A stretch of 47,790 bases of DNA, taken from assembly GCA_028821195.1 (NCBI GenBank), contig JAPPHB010000053.1:1-47790 (forward strand), written 5' to 3'. Below, piece after piece: positions 9,101 to 15,379 of this stretch. The DNA is from Gammaproteobacteria bacterium. Its GTDB lineage: Bacteria > Gemmatimonadota > Gemmatimonadetes > Longimicrobiales > Gaopeijiaceae. Position 1 is the stretch's first letter. The number at the start of each line of letters is the position of its first letter. The notes under the pieces were generated by a model that was not told where the DNA came from, ran no database searches, and worked only from the letters and a program-made list of their open reading frames with translations. A program made the position numbers and the translations under genes.

Positions 9101-9351
9101 CGCTGAGTCACAGTTTTTCAGGTGAAATGGCCGCGAGACTCGGTGCCTCCCGGCTCAATCTGACGCTCTCCGGTCAGAACCTCTGGAGGATATGGAGAGC
9201 GCAGAGCGAAGCCTTTGGGCACTCCATCGTCGATTCGGAGATTCGGGACACCGGCGCAAGGAATACCGACCCCGGAGGAATCTCAGCCTATACGCAGGAC
9301 GGTTTCCCGATGTTCAAACGTTTCCTGGCGACCGTGCGGGTGACCTGGTGA
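6193..9351 (+). CDS. SusC/RagA-type TonB-dependent outer-membrane transporter (pair 1)
   Basis: This is an outer-membrane active transporter energised by TonB. The signal peptide (LLVLCLFVLVPGIAAAQ) is followed by a carboxypeptidase-regulatory-like domain (TATVTGLVSDANSLVPLSGV, NNDGRFILLNVPVGD) and the region before the plug (INLDEIVVTGTAG). The plug contains IRIRGAGSMVLSGQPLIYID, GVRVNSGG, IESIEIIKGPAAATLYGTEA and NGVINIITKRG. A ~750-residue beta-barrel ends in FLATVRVTW with a terminal aromatic. The length, ~1050 residues, is normal for SusC. The start at 6193 is set by GAGGAGG at 6181-6187; 6190 is also ATG. The substrate cannot be deduced. The partner SusD-like lipoprotein follows 68 bp downstream. 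Confidence 0.95.
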   Translation: MIDFRLRGVCANWTRGRGSARCVQLLVLCLFVLVPGIAAAQNTATVTGLVSDANSLVPLSGVEIQVQGTDINGATNNDGRFILLNVPVGDVVFTAALIGRRTVEQAVTVTADAPTEVNFLLVETAINLDEIVVTGTAGEQQARSLGTTVGSLPVAETQVIAPRDNFETMLGGAVPGVNVAYGGGHVGGGNNIRIRGAGSMVLSGQPLIYIDGVRVNSGGPGAEGSLGVGTQSPSTRLNDISPELIESIEIIKGPAAATLYGTEASNGVINIITKRGARGAPVFTLTSKVGQNWYRDPKEHWPGSFYTCTGRGTDPCTPGEIVEVNVFKRDYEVHGMEHFQVGMPLGSVGTVSGGTDAVRYHFTLGWDFDEGPVPNNTNNRLDARANLNWLPREDLTVDFGFGGIRSELHTTTGRQPARVTGFHWSCPGGGCEIGTGTPNALDGAFRGYIAYLPDLYDELLDSGQKVYRSIYTLTATHRPFDWLTHRLVVGLDQAETNGFRLNRHSSGRVGISGRQGDKRLEFRNTDNFSFDYSGTLTYEPVAGFSLATSSGAQYYERSSEWLAGRGSRFAVPSLETISAGETRETSDGFSSNKTIGMYVQEQMSWQNRIFLTGALRGDDNSAFGADYDFVVYPKLSASWVVSEESALEGLDWINSLRLRTAWGKAGQQPDQFAAVRLYNPEPGYQGAGGVTPLTIGNSDVQPEVGVETEIGFDAGLFNDRVGLEFTYYDQRRTNALISVPVKPSTGFPGSQLRNIGEIQNTGFELGLNVDAYQGSTVGVEFGLALHTNRNEVLDLGGLDPIPVFGRNFTTGWTGQRHAVGFPLGSIFLPVVVSSDIVGTGLQARATNVMCESGPIAAPGTRITRGGGPPVPCTSGETAPEVYRGSTVPTREMAFNATVSFLDNTRFYVDLQYVGGHTMVDGITAGSHLFFRNTRAINEKTDPIFLGYDEIGEVNPSGIFDASQLTMRSVSLSHSFSGEMAARLGASRLNLTLSGQNLWRIWRAQSEAFGHSIVDSEIRDTGARNTDPGGISAYTQDGFPMFKRFLATVRVTW

Positions 9352-9419
9352 TGCGCGCGCAGGCGGAGGGATCCAGTAACGGATTGTTGATTTCAGACGA
9401 AACCACAGGGGGACCTGTC

Positions 9420-10751
9420 ATGAATAGAGTGATCGAGATGGTGCCGTGGTGGCGGAGGCTGCCCGGCGTTGTGGCGCTTTCGGTGGCCCTTGGGGTGGCG
9501 GGGTGCGACACCGCCGAGCTCCTCGAGGTGGATCTTCCGGGTAACGTCACGGCCGAGGACATCGAGGATCCCAGTTTGGCCGGTACCATGCGGGTATCCG
9601 CCATCGGTGACTTCGAGTGGGCGTGGGATGAGTACGTAGACTTCGCGGCCAAACATTCGGACGAGTACATCCAGTCTTCCGGAAACTTCACCGGACGGCG
9701 ACTGCAGATCCGGGATATCCCGGCTAATGAGCCACGGTATCAGGTCAACGTCTTCGGCCGGCTCCATCGGGCGAGGGTCATGCTCGAAAGCCATTTTGAC
9801 CGGCTTCAGACCTTTGCCGACGCTGACGTCCTGAACCGGACCCAATATCTGGCCGAGATGCGGACGTACGGGGGCTTCATATACGTGGTCTTCGGCGAGG
9901 GCTTCTGCGGAACGCCGCTCAACGGAGACGGCGTGGTCCGGACTCCGGAACAGCTCCTGGAGATCGCCGTGGATCAGTTTACGGAGGCCCTGAGCATCGC
10001 CGGGCAGTTGGGGACGAGGCGGGGTCAGGAACTTGTGCAGGCGGCGCGGATTGGACGCGCCCGGGCGTACCTCAACCTGGATCAGTATTCCAACGCCATC
10101 GCCGACGCGCAGTCTATCGTGAACGATCCCGACCTCGATTTCTACGCAACTCGGGAGTATGGAGAAAATCGGCGCGAGAACTCGATGGCGAACACGAACG
10201 AGCTCGATACCAACCAGCAGTCGACCGTCGCCCCGAGCTACCGTGACGTGCGGTGGAAGGGCGTGCCCGACCCCCGGGTGACGGTCATGGAAACCGGGCT
10301 CATCGGCCACGACAACGCCACCATCGTCTGGCGCCACAACAAGACGCCCGAGAGTTTCCCCGCGGGCGCGGCCCAGGACGTCATCATCGCTTCGTCGCGT
10401 GAGGCCCGCATGATCATTGCCGAGGCCTCGGCCCTGACCGGGGACCTGGCCACGGCGATCAGCATCATGGATGATTTCCACGCCGCTGCCGGGATTCCTC
10501 CGATCACCGCGGAAGACGTGCCTACCCAGGACGACGTCATCCGGCAAGTCATCGAGGAGCGCCGTCGGGAGTTCTTCGTCGAAGGCGGTCATCGCCAGAG
10601 GGACCATCTGCGGTGGCGGGGTACCCAGTTCAACATCCCGTACCTCGGTGAACCCGGCTCCGATCATCCGAACGGGGTCGACCAGTACGGTCAGGTCTAC
10701 GGCACCACAACTTGCTTCCCAATCGCTCAGAACGAGCAGGTGGGAAGCTGA
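9420..10751 (+). CDS. SusD/RagB-like outer-membrane lipoprotein (pair 1)
   Basis: This is a surface lipoprotein that caps the SusC barrel and captures ligand. It starts at ATG 9420 after AGGGGGACC. The signal (VVALSVALGVAGC) carries a VAGC lipobox with the lipidated Cys around residue 29. The helical SusD pattern includes FGRLHRARVMLESHF, YLAEMRTYGGFIYVVFGEGF, TPEQLLEIAVDQFTEALSIA, AARIGRARAYLNLDQYSNAI (a TPR-like helix), EARMIIAEASALTGDLATAI and IRQVIEERRREFFVEGGHRQ, the last being the usual C-terminal SusD helix. The protein has 443 residues. It is co-directional with the SusC gene and probably in one operon ending at the hairpin near 10763-10810. Confidence 0.93.
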   Translation: MNRVIEMVPWWRRLPGVVALSVALGVAGCDTAELLEVDLPGNVTAEDIEDPSLAGTMRVSAIGDFEWAWDEYVDFAAKHSDEYIQSSGNFTGRRLQIRDIPANEPRYQVNVFGRLHRARVMLESHFDRLQTFADADVLNRTQYLAEMRTYGGFIYVVFGEGFCGTPLNGDGVVRTPEQLLEIAVDQFTEALSIAGQLGTRRGQELVQAARIGRARAYLNLDQYSNAIADAQSIVNDPDLDFYATREYGENRRENSMANTNELDTNQQSTVAPSYRDVRWKGVPDPRVTVMETGLIGHDNATIVWRHNKTPESFPAGAAQDVIIASSREARMIIAEASALTGDLATAISIMDDFHAAAGIPPITAEDVPTQDDVIRQVIEERRREFFVEGGHRQRDHLRWRGTQFNIPYLGEPGSDHPNGVDQYGQVYGTTTCFPIAQNEQVGS

Positions 10752-10762
10752 TCCTGCATCCT

Positions 10763-10810
10763 GCGGAAGCTTACTCCGGCCTCCCGTTGTGGGGGGTCGG
10801 AGGCTTCCGC
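10763..10810. terminator. Large hairpin between convergent genes, likely bidirectional terminator
   Basis: GCGGAAGC (10763-10770) pairs with GCTTCCGC (10803-10810). Inside, CTCCG pairs with CGGAG and CCTCCC with GGGGGG. It lies in the 72-bp gap between the convergent SusD and plug-protein genes. There is no clear T-tract on either side, so factor-independent termination is not certain. Confidence 0.5.
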
Positions 10811-10823
10811 GGAGTTCTCTCGC

Positions 10824-11630
10824 CTAACCGCCCCGGCTCATCGTCTCAACGAGGATCACGCCCGCCGCGGCGCCCGGGTACCGCGATGTCGATGCGGGTC
10901 CGCGCAGCACCCGGATCCGTATCACGGACGTGGCCGGGATCTGCTCGAGCGTCAGCATCGCCCGGTCCTGTCCGCCGGCGTCGATCCTGACGCCGTCGAG
11001 GAAGATCTGTGGTTCCTCGCTCAGAACGAACGAGGTCACGCCTCTGAGCCGAATCCTGACTCCGGTCCCGACTCCCCCCTGGGGTTGCTGGGCCGCGACG
11101 CCCGGAACGCCCGTCAGCAGGAGGTCGGCAGCAGTTCGTGAACTCGCACCGGTTCCGCTGACCTGCGCTTCCGAGTGCCCGCGTCCAGGATCGTCGCGTC
11201 GCGGGACCTCCACCAGGAGCTGATCGAGCACGACCGAGACGCGGTGGACATGGAAGTGGATCAGCGATTCCTCCAACGGAGTGATCTCCACTGTTTCGAC
11301 GAGGGTAATGAACCCGTCTCCCTCGACGCGCACCACGACTTCCCCGGCGGGAACGTTGAGGAGCCGGAACCACCCGTCGGCGTCCGTGCGAGTACGATGG
11401 TGGGCGAATTCCGGGAGAGCCACCAGGGCGCCGGGCACTGGCGCGAGGCCTTCCTCATCCAACACCAGGCCCATCACCGAACCGGATTCCTGAAGCCCGG
11501 CGGCGCCTTCGGTTACCGCGAGAACAGCCACCAGCGCGTACACACCAGGGATGAGTTTTCGTGTAGCGTGGAGGGGACGCTTCACCAAACGCGCTTTTTC
11601 CACCATAGCGTTCTCTGCGGTTGGATCCAT
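10824..11630 (-). CDS. Secreted carboxypeptidase-regulatory plus TonB plug domain protein without barrel
   Basis: The protein has 268 residues. After a hydrophobic signal (IPGVYALVAVLAVTEGAAG) comes a CarboxypepD_reg-like domain (SGSVMGLVLDEEGLAPVPGA, DADGWFRLLNVPAGEVVVRV). A TonB plug domain follows: TAADLLLTGVPGVAAQ, GTGVRIRLRGVTSFVLSEEP, QIFLDGVRID, ATSVIRIRVLRGPASTSRYP, then GAAAGVILVETMSRGG. The chain stops where a SusC protein would begin its beta-barrel. The end is a clean TAG (10824-10826), followed by the convergent terminator rather than barrel-coding DNA, so it does not look like a recent truncation. Without a barrel it cannot be a channel; a periplasmic binding or accessory role is inference. 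The ATG at 11630 is uncertain, and a later methionine (MVEKARL) is possible. Confidence 0.8.
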   Translation of the reverse strand: MDPTAENAMVEKARLVKRPLHATRKLIPGVYALVAVLAVTEGAAGLQESGSVMGLVLDEEGLAPVPGALVALPEFAHHRTRTDADGWFRLLNVPAGEVVVRVEGDGFITLVETVEITPLEESLIHFHVHRVSVVLDQLLVEVPRRDDPGRGHSEAQVSGTGASSRTAADLLLTGVPGVAAQQPQGGVGTGVRIRLRGVTSFVLSEEPQIFLDGVRIDAGGQDRAMLTLEQIPATSVIRIRVLRGPASTSRYPGAAAGVILVETMSRGG

Positions 11631-11682
11631 CTTCTATCGGTACCCACGCCAGGCCGAAAAGCTTCCCGCGCGACCCGGCACC

Positions 11683-12369
11683 TCAGTACCCCACCCCCAG
11701 CGCCCCGCACAGCCAGCGCTGGAATGGTGCGGCGTCCCGGCACAGTCCGGCGAACGTCTGCAGAAACCCTTCCGATGACACCGCTTTCTCGTCGAGATGC
11801 GCGACCCCGATGAAGTCCTTGCGCCGGAGATCCACGATGAACGGATGGTCCACACTGAACCCCTTGGGGGCCCGGATCAGGGAATCGCCCTCAAGCTCGA
11901 ACGACGCCCGAAAGCCCTCGTCCCGGGAGGCCCGCAGCCACGCATCCGGGTCTTGGTCGATCGCCTCCCGGATCTTCCGCAGTGCGGGACCGCCGGGGCG
12001 CCAGATGCCGCAGCCAACGAAGACGCTGCCCGGCTCCAGATGCAGGTAGAAGCCGGGGGCGTGAGCGTCTTTCGCCGCCTCGTGCCGGAAGTGTATGCCG
12101 GTGTGAGTCTTGTAGGGGCTCTTGTCCCTGGAGAAGCGCGTGTCTCGATAGATGCGGAACAGGGAGCCGCCGTTGGCTCTGGGATCCGCGCGGAAGCGCT
12201 CGCTGATGCGCGCGAGGTGGGGCGCGAAATCCGAGATGAACCGGAGGGCCGGCGCCTTCACATCCCCCTCGTAACGCGGTTTGTTCACGGCGAACCAGTC
12301 GCGGTTGTTGTTGGCGGCGAGCTCGGTGAGGAAATCGAAGGTCGCGGGCGTGAAATAAGCGCGGTTCAT
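11683..12369 (-). CDS. DUF2461 family protein
   Basis: The 228-residue soluble protein belongs to the DUF2461/TIGR02453 family, whose function is unknown. It shows the family pattern of TFDFLTELAANNNRDWFAVN near the N-terminus, SLFRIYRDTRFSRDKSPYKT, HTGIHFRHEAAKDAHAPGFY, LHLEPGSVFVGCGIWRP and ALRKIREAI. The start at ATG 12369 (MNRAYFTPATF) fits the family N-terminus better than the longer frame from 12408. It is minus strand and lies downstream of the CHAD gene with a 79-bp gap, so the two may share a transcript. No signal peptide is present, which indicates a cytoplasmic location. Confidence 0.9.
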   Translation of the reverse strand: MNRAYFTPATFDFLTELAANNNRDWFAVNKPRYEGDVKAPALRFISDFAPHLARISERFRADPRANGGSLFRIYRDTRFSRDKSPYKTHTGIHFRHEAAKDAHAPGFYLHLEPGSVFVGCGIWRPGGPALRKIREAIDQDPDAWLRASRDEGFRASFELEGDSLIRAPKGFSVDHPFIVDLRRKDFIGVAHLDEKAVSSEGFLQTFAGLCRDAAPFQRWLCGALGVGY

Positions 12370-12448
12370 GGGCGTGACGGTATTGGAGGGAGATGGAGGC
12401 AGAGGCACAACCTAACACTGTGGGCCCGCGCGTCGGGTCAGTGCCGCA

Positions 12449-13333
12449 TCAGGCCCGGCCGGCGGAGCGCCTTTCCCAACAGGCGCCCATCCGCGCGATG
12501 AAGCGGCCCGTCTTCTCCGCGTAGACCAGCCCGCCGACCGTCCTGGCGTGCGCCTCCAGCTCGCGAGCCCGACACCGCGCCGCCGCCAGCACAGACTCAC
12601 GCTCACGCGCTCCCCCGGCCAGCCCGGGCGACCTCGAAAGCAGGGCGCGAAGCTGGTGCAGATCGTGATGATCCCCGAGCAGGTCTCCGAGCCGCCGCGC
12701 CGCTGCGGCCGCACCGACCATCACATCGGGCCCAAGCCCGACCAGCAGCTCCAGGTGGTGGCGATGGTACTTGACATCCTTGCGCCACTCATGGAGCGCG
12801 GTTGCGGACGCACCTCGGACCGCTCTGCGGAGGCCCTTGCGCCCCCTTCGATAGGTCGCACGCAGGCCCGTCTCGATGACCTCGAATCCCTCTCCTGCCA
12901 GCGGCCATCCCGCGATCCGCTCCCGGGCTTCCGCCAGGCCTTTGATCAGCACCCCCGACACATTGGCCTCCCTGAACCGGAGCCTGCCGCGAGCCGAGTA
13001 GCGGGCCTCCAGTTTCCGGCGCAGGGTCGCATCTTCCGCGCCTGTCAGGCGATCCAGCGTCTCCAGACTCGCCTGAGCTTCGCGCACCGCCGCCAGCTGC
13101 CGGGCGGCATCCCGGTACCAGCGGTTCTCCCGGCGGAACGTCGGCCCCAGCCGGCCCGCCACCAACCGAAGCAGCGCGCGAATCGCCTTGAAGCGCTTGC
13201 GCGCGTCGTGAACCCCCTTGAAGCGCCCCTCGCGGGCTCCGTCGAGTGCCGCCATGGCCCGGTCAACCTCCTCCCGCGCCACGCGGCGGATCTCGGCGGC
13301 AACGTCCCGCTGAAGCCTGATCTCGAACGCCAT
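12449..13333 (-). CDS. CHAD domain protein
   Basis: The 294-residue helical, very basic protein carries the conserved-histidine CHAD signatures: VHDARKRFKAIRALLRLVAG in the N-terminal half, and ALHEWRKDVKYHRHHLELLV, then RLGDLLGDHHDLHQLR, in the C-terminal half. CHAD domains bind inorganic polyphosphate through their lysine, arginine and histidine surface, and are often located with polyphosphate granules or next to CYTH/triphosphatase domains. No CYTH partner is visible here. It is divergent from the small membrane protein gene at 13534. The assignment is by motif; the polyphosphate role comes from the family. Confidence 0.9.
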   Translation of the reverse strand: MAFEIRLQRDVAAEIRRVAREEVDRAMAALDGAREGRFKGVHDARKRFKAIRALLRLVAGRLGPTFRRENRWYRDAARQLAAVREAQASLETLDRLTGAEDATLRRKLEARYSARGRLRFREANVSGVLIKGLAEARERIAGWPLAGEGFEVIETGLRATYRRGRKGLRRAVRGASATALHEWRKDVKYHRHHLELLVGLGPDVMVGAAAAARRLGDLLGDHHDLHQLRALLSRSPGLAGGARERESVLAAARCRARELEAHARTVGGLVYAEKTGRFIARMGACWERRSAGRA

Positions 13334-13533
13334 GCGAGTCCCCCTGTTCGAGCGCCCACCCTACAGAAGGAGAATGCGGATGAGTTCGCGGCTCGGACAA
13401 CAGTCCATGCTCCGGAGGGCGTCTCCGCCATCGTTGACACACCATTCGGGGCTGGGCAGATTCGACCTGAGAAACCCCGTCCGGCGCGTCCGGAGGGGTG
13501 CTGTCCGCGCACTCCCAGCCGAGAGATCGATCG

Positions 13534-13704
13534 ATGGCCGCTGCCCGTCACAATCCCCTCGTTTTCTACGTCCTGCTGGTCGCCACCTTCGTGATGGCCT
13601 ACGGGGTGATCTGGTTCGTCGTCAGTGCCAACGCGGCGTCGGTCGGCGTCGCTCTGGTGGGTGCCGCGGTGGTTTTCCTCACCGGCCGGAAGGTCTGCCA
13701 ATGA
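13534..13704 (+). CDS. Small predicted membrane protein
   Basis: A 56-residue ORF from ATG 13534 (MAAARHNPLVF) to TGA 13702-13704. It has two hydrophobic stretches: VFYVLLVATFVMAYGVIWFV and AASVGVALVGAAVVFLT. The stop overlaps the start of the following hydrolase as ATGA (13701-13704), which argues that it is real and translationally coupled. The frame begins further upstream (13498), but the extension has no hydrophobic logic. The ribosome-binding site is weak (GAGAGATCG). No family is recognised. Confidence 0.6.
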   Translation: MAAARHNPLVFYVLLVATFVMAYGVIWFVVSANAASVGVALVGAAVVFLTGRKVCQ

Positions 13705-14606
13705 AGGCCGGGGCGCGCTTGCCGCGCGCGATGCCGGTCGTGGTCGCCGCGTTGGCGCTCGCCCCGCTGTCGACTGCGGCCCAGCAGGACTTCTCGCAGG
13801 TCGAGATTCGTACCGAGCAGGTCGCCGACGGGCTCTACGTGCTCTTCGGCGCGGGCGGCAACATCGGCGTGTCGGTGGGGGACGACGGGGCCTTCCTGGT
13901 CGACGACCAGTTCGCCCCGCTCACCGAGAAGATCCTCGCCGCCGTGGCGGAGGTCACCGACCAGCCGGTGCGCTGGGTGCTGAACACGCACTGGCACGGC
14001 GACCACACCGGCGGCAACGAGAACCTGGGCCGCGAGGGCGCCTTGATCGTCGCGCACGAGAACGTGTACCGGCGCCTCAACCCAGCCGAGTTCGCAGACC
14101 TGGTCGGACGCTCCCAGCAGGTCGCGCCGGAAGGGCTCCCGGTGGTGACCTTCAACGACCGCGTCAGCTTCCACTGGAACGGCGAGGACATCCGCGTGAA
14201 CCACATGCCCAACGCGCACACCGACGGTGACGCGCTCGTGTTCTTCTCGGGCGCCGACGCCGTGCACATGGGGGACACCTTCTTTAACGGGCGCTATCCC
14301 TTCATCGATGTGGACAGCGGCGGGAACGTGGACGGGGTGATCGCCATCGCCGACTACGTGCTGGAGCACTCGACTGCCGAAACGAGCATCATCCCCGGAC
14401 ACGGCGAGATCTCCGGCCGGTCGTCGCTGCAAGCCTATCGCGACATGCTGTCGACAGTGCGCGAGCGGGTGAGCGGCATGATCGACGACGGGATGACGGA
14501 GGACGAAGTGGTGGCCGCGGCTCCCACCTCCGATCTGGACGCCACCTGGGGCGAGGATCCCGAGCGCTTCGTGCGCGGCGTCTACGTCAGCCTCGCCGGC
14601 AGCTGA
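13701..14606 (+). CDS. Secreted metallo-beta-lactamase-fold hydrolase
   Basis: The 301-residue protein has a Sec signal (MPVVVAALALAPLSTAAQ). The metallo-beta-lactamase motif THWHGDHTGG places zinc ligands at H97, H99, D101 and H102. NHMPNAHTDGDALVFF and HMGDTFFNGRYPFIDVDSGG supply the later His and Asp, and IIPGHGEISG the last His. This layout is typical of the periplasmic MBL-fold family related to subclass B3 enzymes and SoxH/quinoprotein-relay-type hydrolases, not of clinical beta-lactamases. The substrate is unknown. The start ATG overlaps the small membrane protein stop. The selenoprotein gene follows 85 bp downstream in the same direction. Confidence 0.9.
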   Translation: MKAGARLPRAMPVVVAALALAPLSTAAQQDFSQVEIRTEQVADGLYVLFGAGGNIGVSVGDDGAFLVDDQFAPLTEKILAAVAEVTDQPVRWVLNTHWHGDHTGGNENLGREGALIVAHENVYRRLNPAEFADLVGRSQQVAPEGLPVVTFNDRVSFHWNGEDIRVNHMPNAHTDGDALVFFSGADAVHMGDTFFNGRYPFIDVDSGGNVDGVIAIADYVLEHSTAETSIIPGHGEISGRSSLQAYRDMLSTVRERVSGMIDDGMTEDEVVAAAPTSDLDATWGEDPERFVRGVYVSLAGS

Positions 14607-14691
14607 GCCCAAATCCTCACGTAACGCAAGGCCGGACGGTGCCAGGTAACCCGCTTCGGCCTCGTGCCGACTCCATCGCCGGAGGAAGATG

Positions 14692-15351
14692 ATGTCGCGA
14701 CGCACTGGAATTGCGATCGCAGCAGCCGTGGTGCTGCTGGGCGGCTACTACCTGCTGGCCGGCCGCCAGGGCGCCGCGCCAGCCTCGCCCGGGAGCGCGT
14801 CCGACGCCGCCGGCCAGACAGCCGGCCTGGGCCCCGCCGACGGCCGCGACCTGCCCGGCCAGGACACCGGTCGCGTGGCGGTCGGCGATGTCGCCCCCGA
14901 CTTTTCGCTCCTCGCGTACTCGGGCGACGTGATCACCCTCTCGGACTTCCGTCGGCAGCAGAACGTCATCCTCGCCTTCTACCGCGGCCACTGGTGACCC
15001 TGGTGCGCCGGTCAGCTCGGGGAGCTGAGTGAACTGCTGGACGCCGACCAGGAAGCGGACGCGGAGATCCTCGCCATTTCCGTGGATGAACGCCCGGAAC
15101 AACAGATGATGATCGACCGGGTGGCCGCCGAACAGGGCCGCACCCTCGACTACCATATCCTGGCCGATCCGGACCACGCCGTGATCGACCGCTACGGCCT
15201 CTTCAACGCCGACAGCCGGCGCCCGGTCCCGCACCCCGCCGTCTACGTCATCGACATGGAGGGCGTCGTGCGCTGGAAGTTCATCGAGGTCGACTACCGC
15301 ATCCGTCCCAGCAACGAAGACGTGATGGCGGCGCTGGCGGAGATCGGCTGA
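14692..15351 (+). CDS. Peroxiredoxin-like selenoprotein with in-frame UGA (Sec) in a UxxC active site
   Basis: The reading from ATG 14692 has an N-terminal anchor (GIAIAAAVVLLGGYYLLAG) and then a thioredoxin-fold peroxiredoxin: VAVGDVAPDFSLLAYSGDVI, ILAFYRGHW, a TGA at 14995-14997, then PWCAGQLGELSELL. The same frame continues for 118 codons: AEILAISVDERPEQQ, DYHILADPDHAVIDRYGLFN, PHPAVYVIDMEGVVRWKFIE. The family motif is FYRGxWCPxC, so the TGA sits exactly where the catalytic Cys belongs (residue 102), giving UPWC. A hairpin starting 15 nt after the TGA resembles a bacterial SECIS element. GGAGGA at 14681-14686 supports the start. It probably reduces peroxides or disulfides at the membrane. 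A sequencing error or pseudogene is unlikely because the frame is intact on both sides. Confidence 0.87.
15012..15028 (+). promoter_or_regulatory. Bacterial SECIS-like hairpin after the Sec UGA
   Basis: TCAGCTC (15012-15018) and GAGCTGA (15022-15028) form a perfect 7-bp stem with a GGG apical loop. The loop begins 22 nt after the last base of the UGA. Known bacterial SECIS elements lie within the coding region just downstream of UGA, with a short G-containing apical loop roughly 16-37 nt away. The fit is good, but it was judged by eye and not folded. Confidence 0.65.
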
Positions 15352-15379
15352 AGGGGATCGCCCCGGCGATATCTGCGGC

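Noticed and set aside
14689..14997. 102-residue ORF ending at TGA, and a separate ORF at 15082
   Set aside because: The two are parts of one peroxiredoxin-like frame joined through a Sec UGA, so separate calls would be wrong.
15355..15372. Short inverted repeat (ATCGCC/GGCGAT) between the selenoprotein and M16 genes as a terminator
   Set aside because: The loop is only two bases and there is no T-tract, so the structure would be too strained to support a call.
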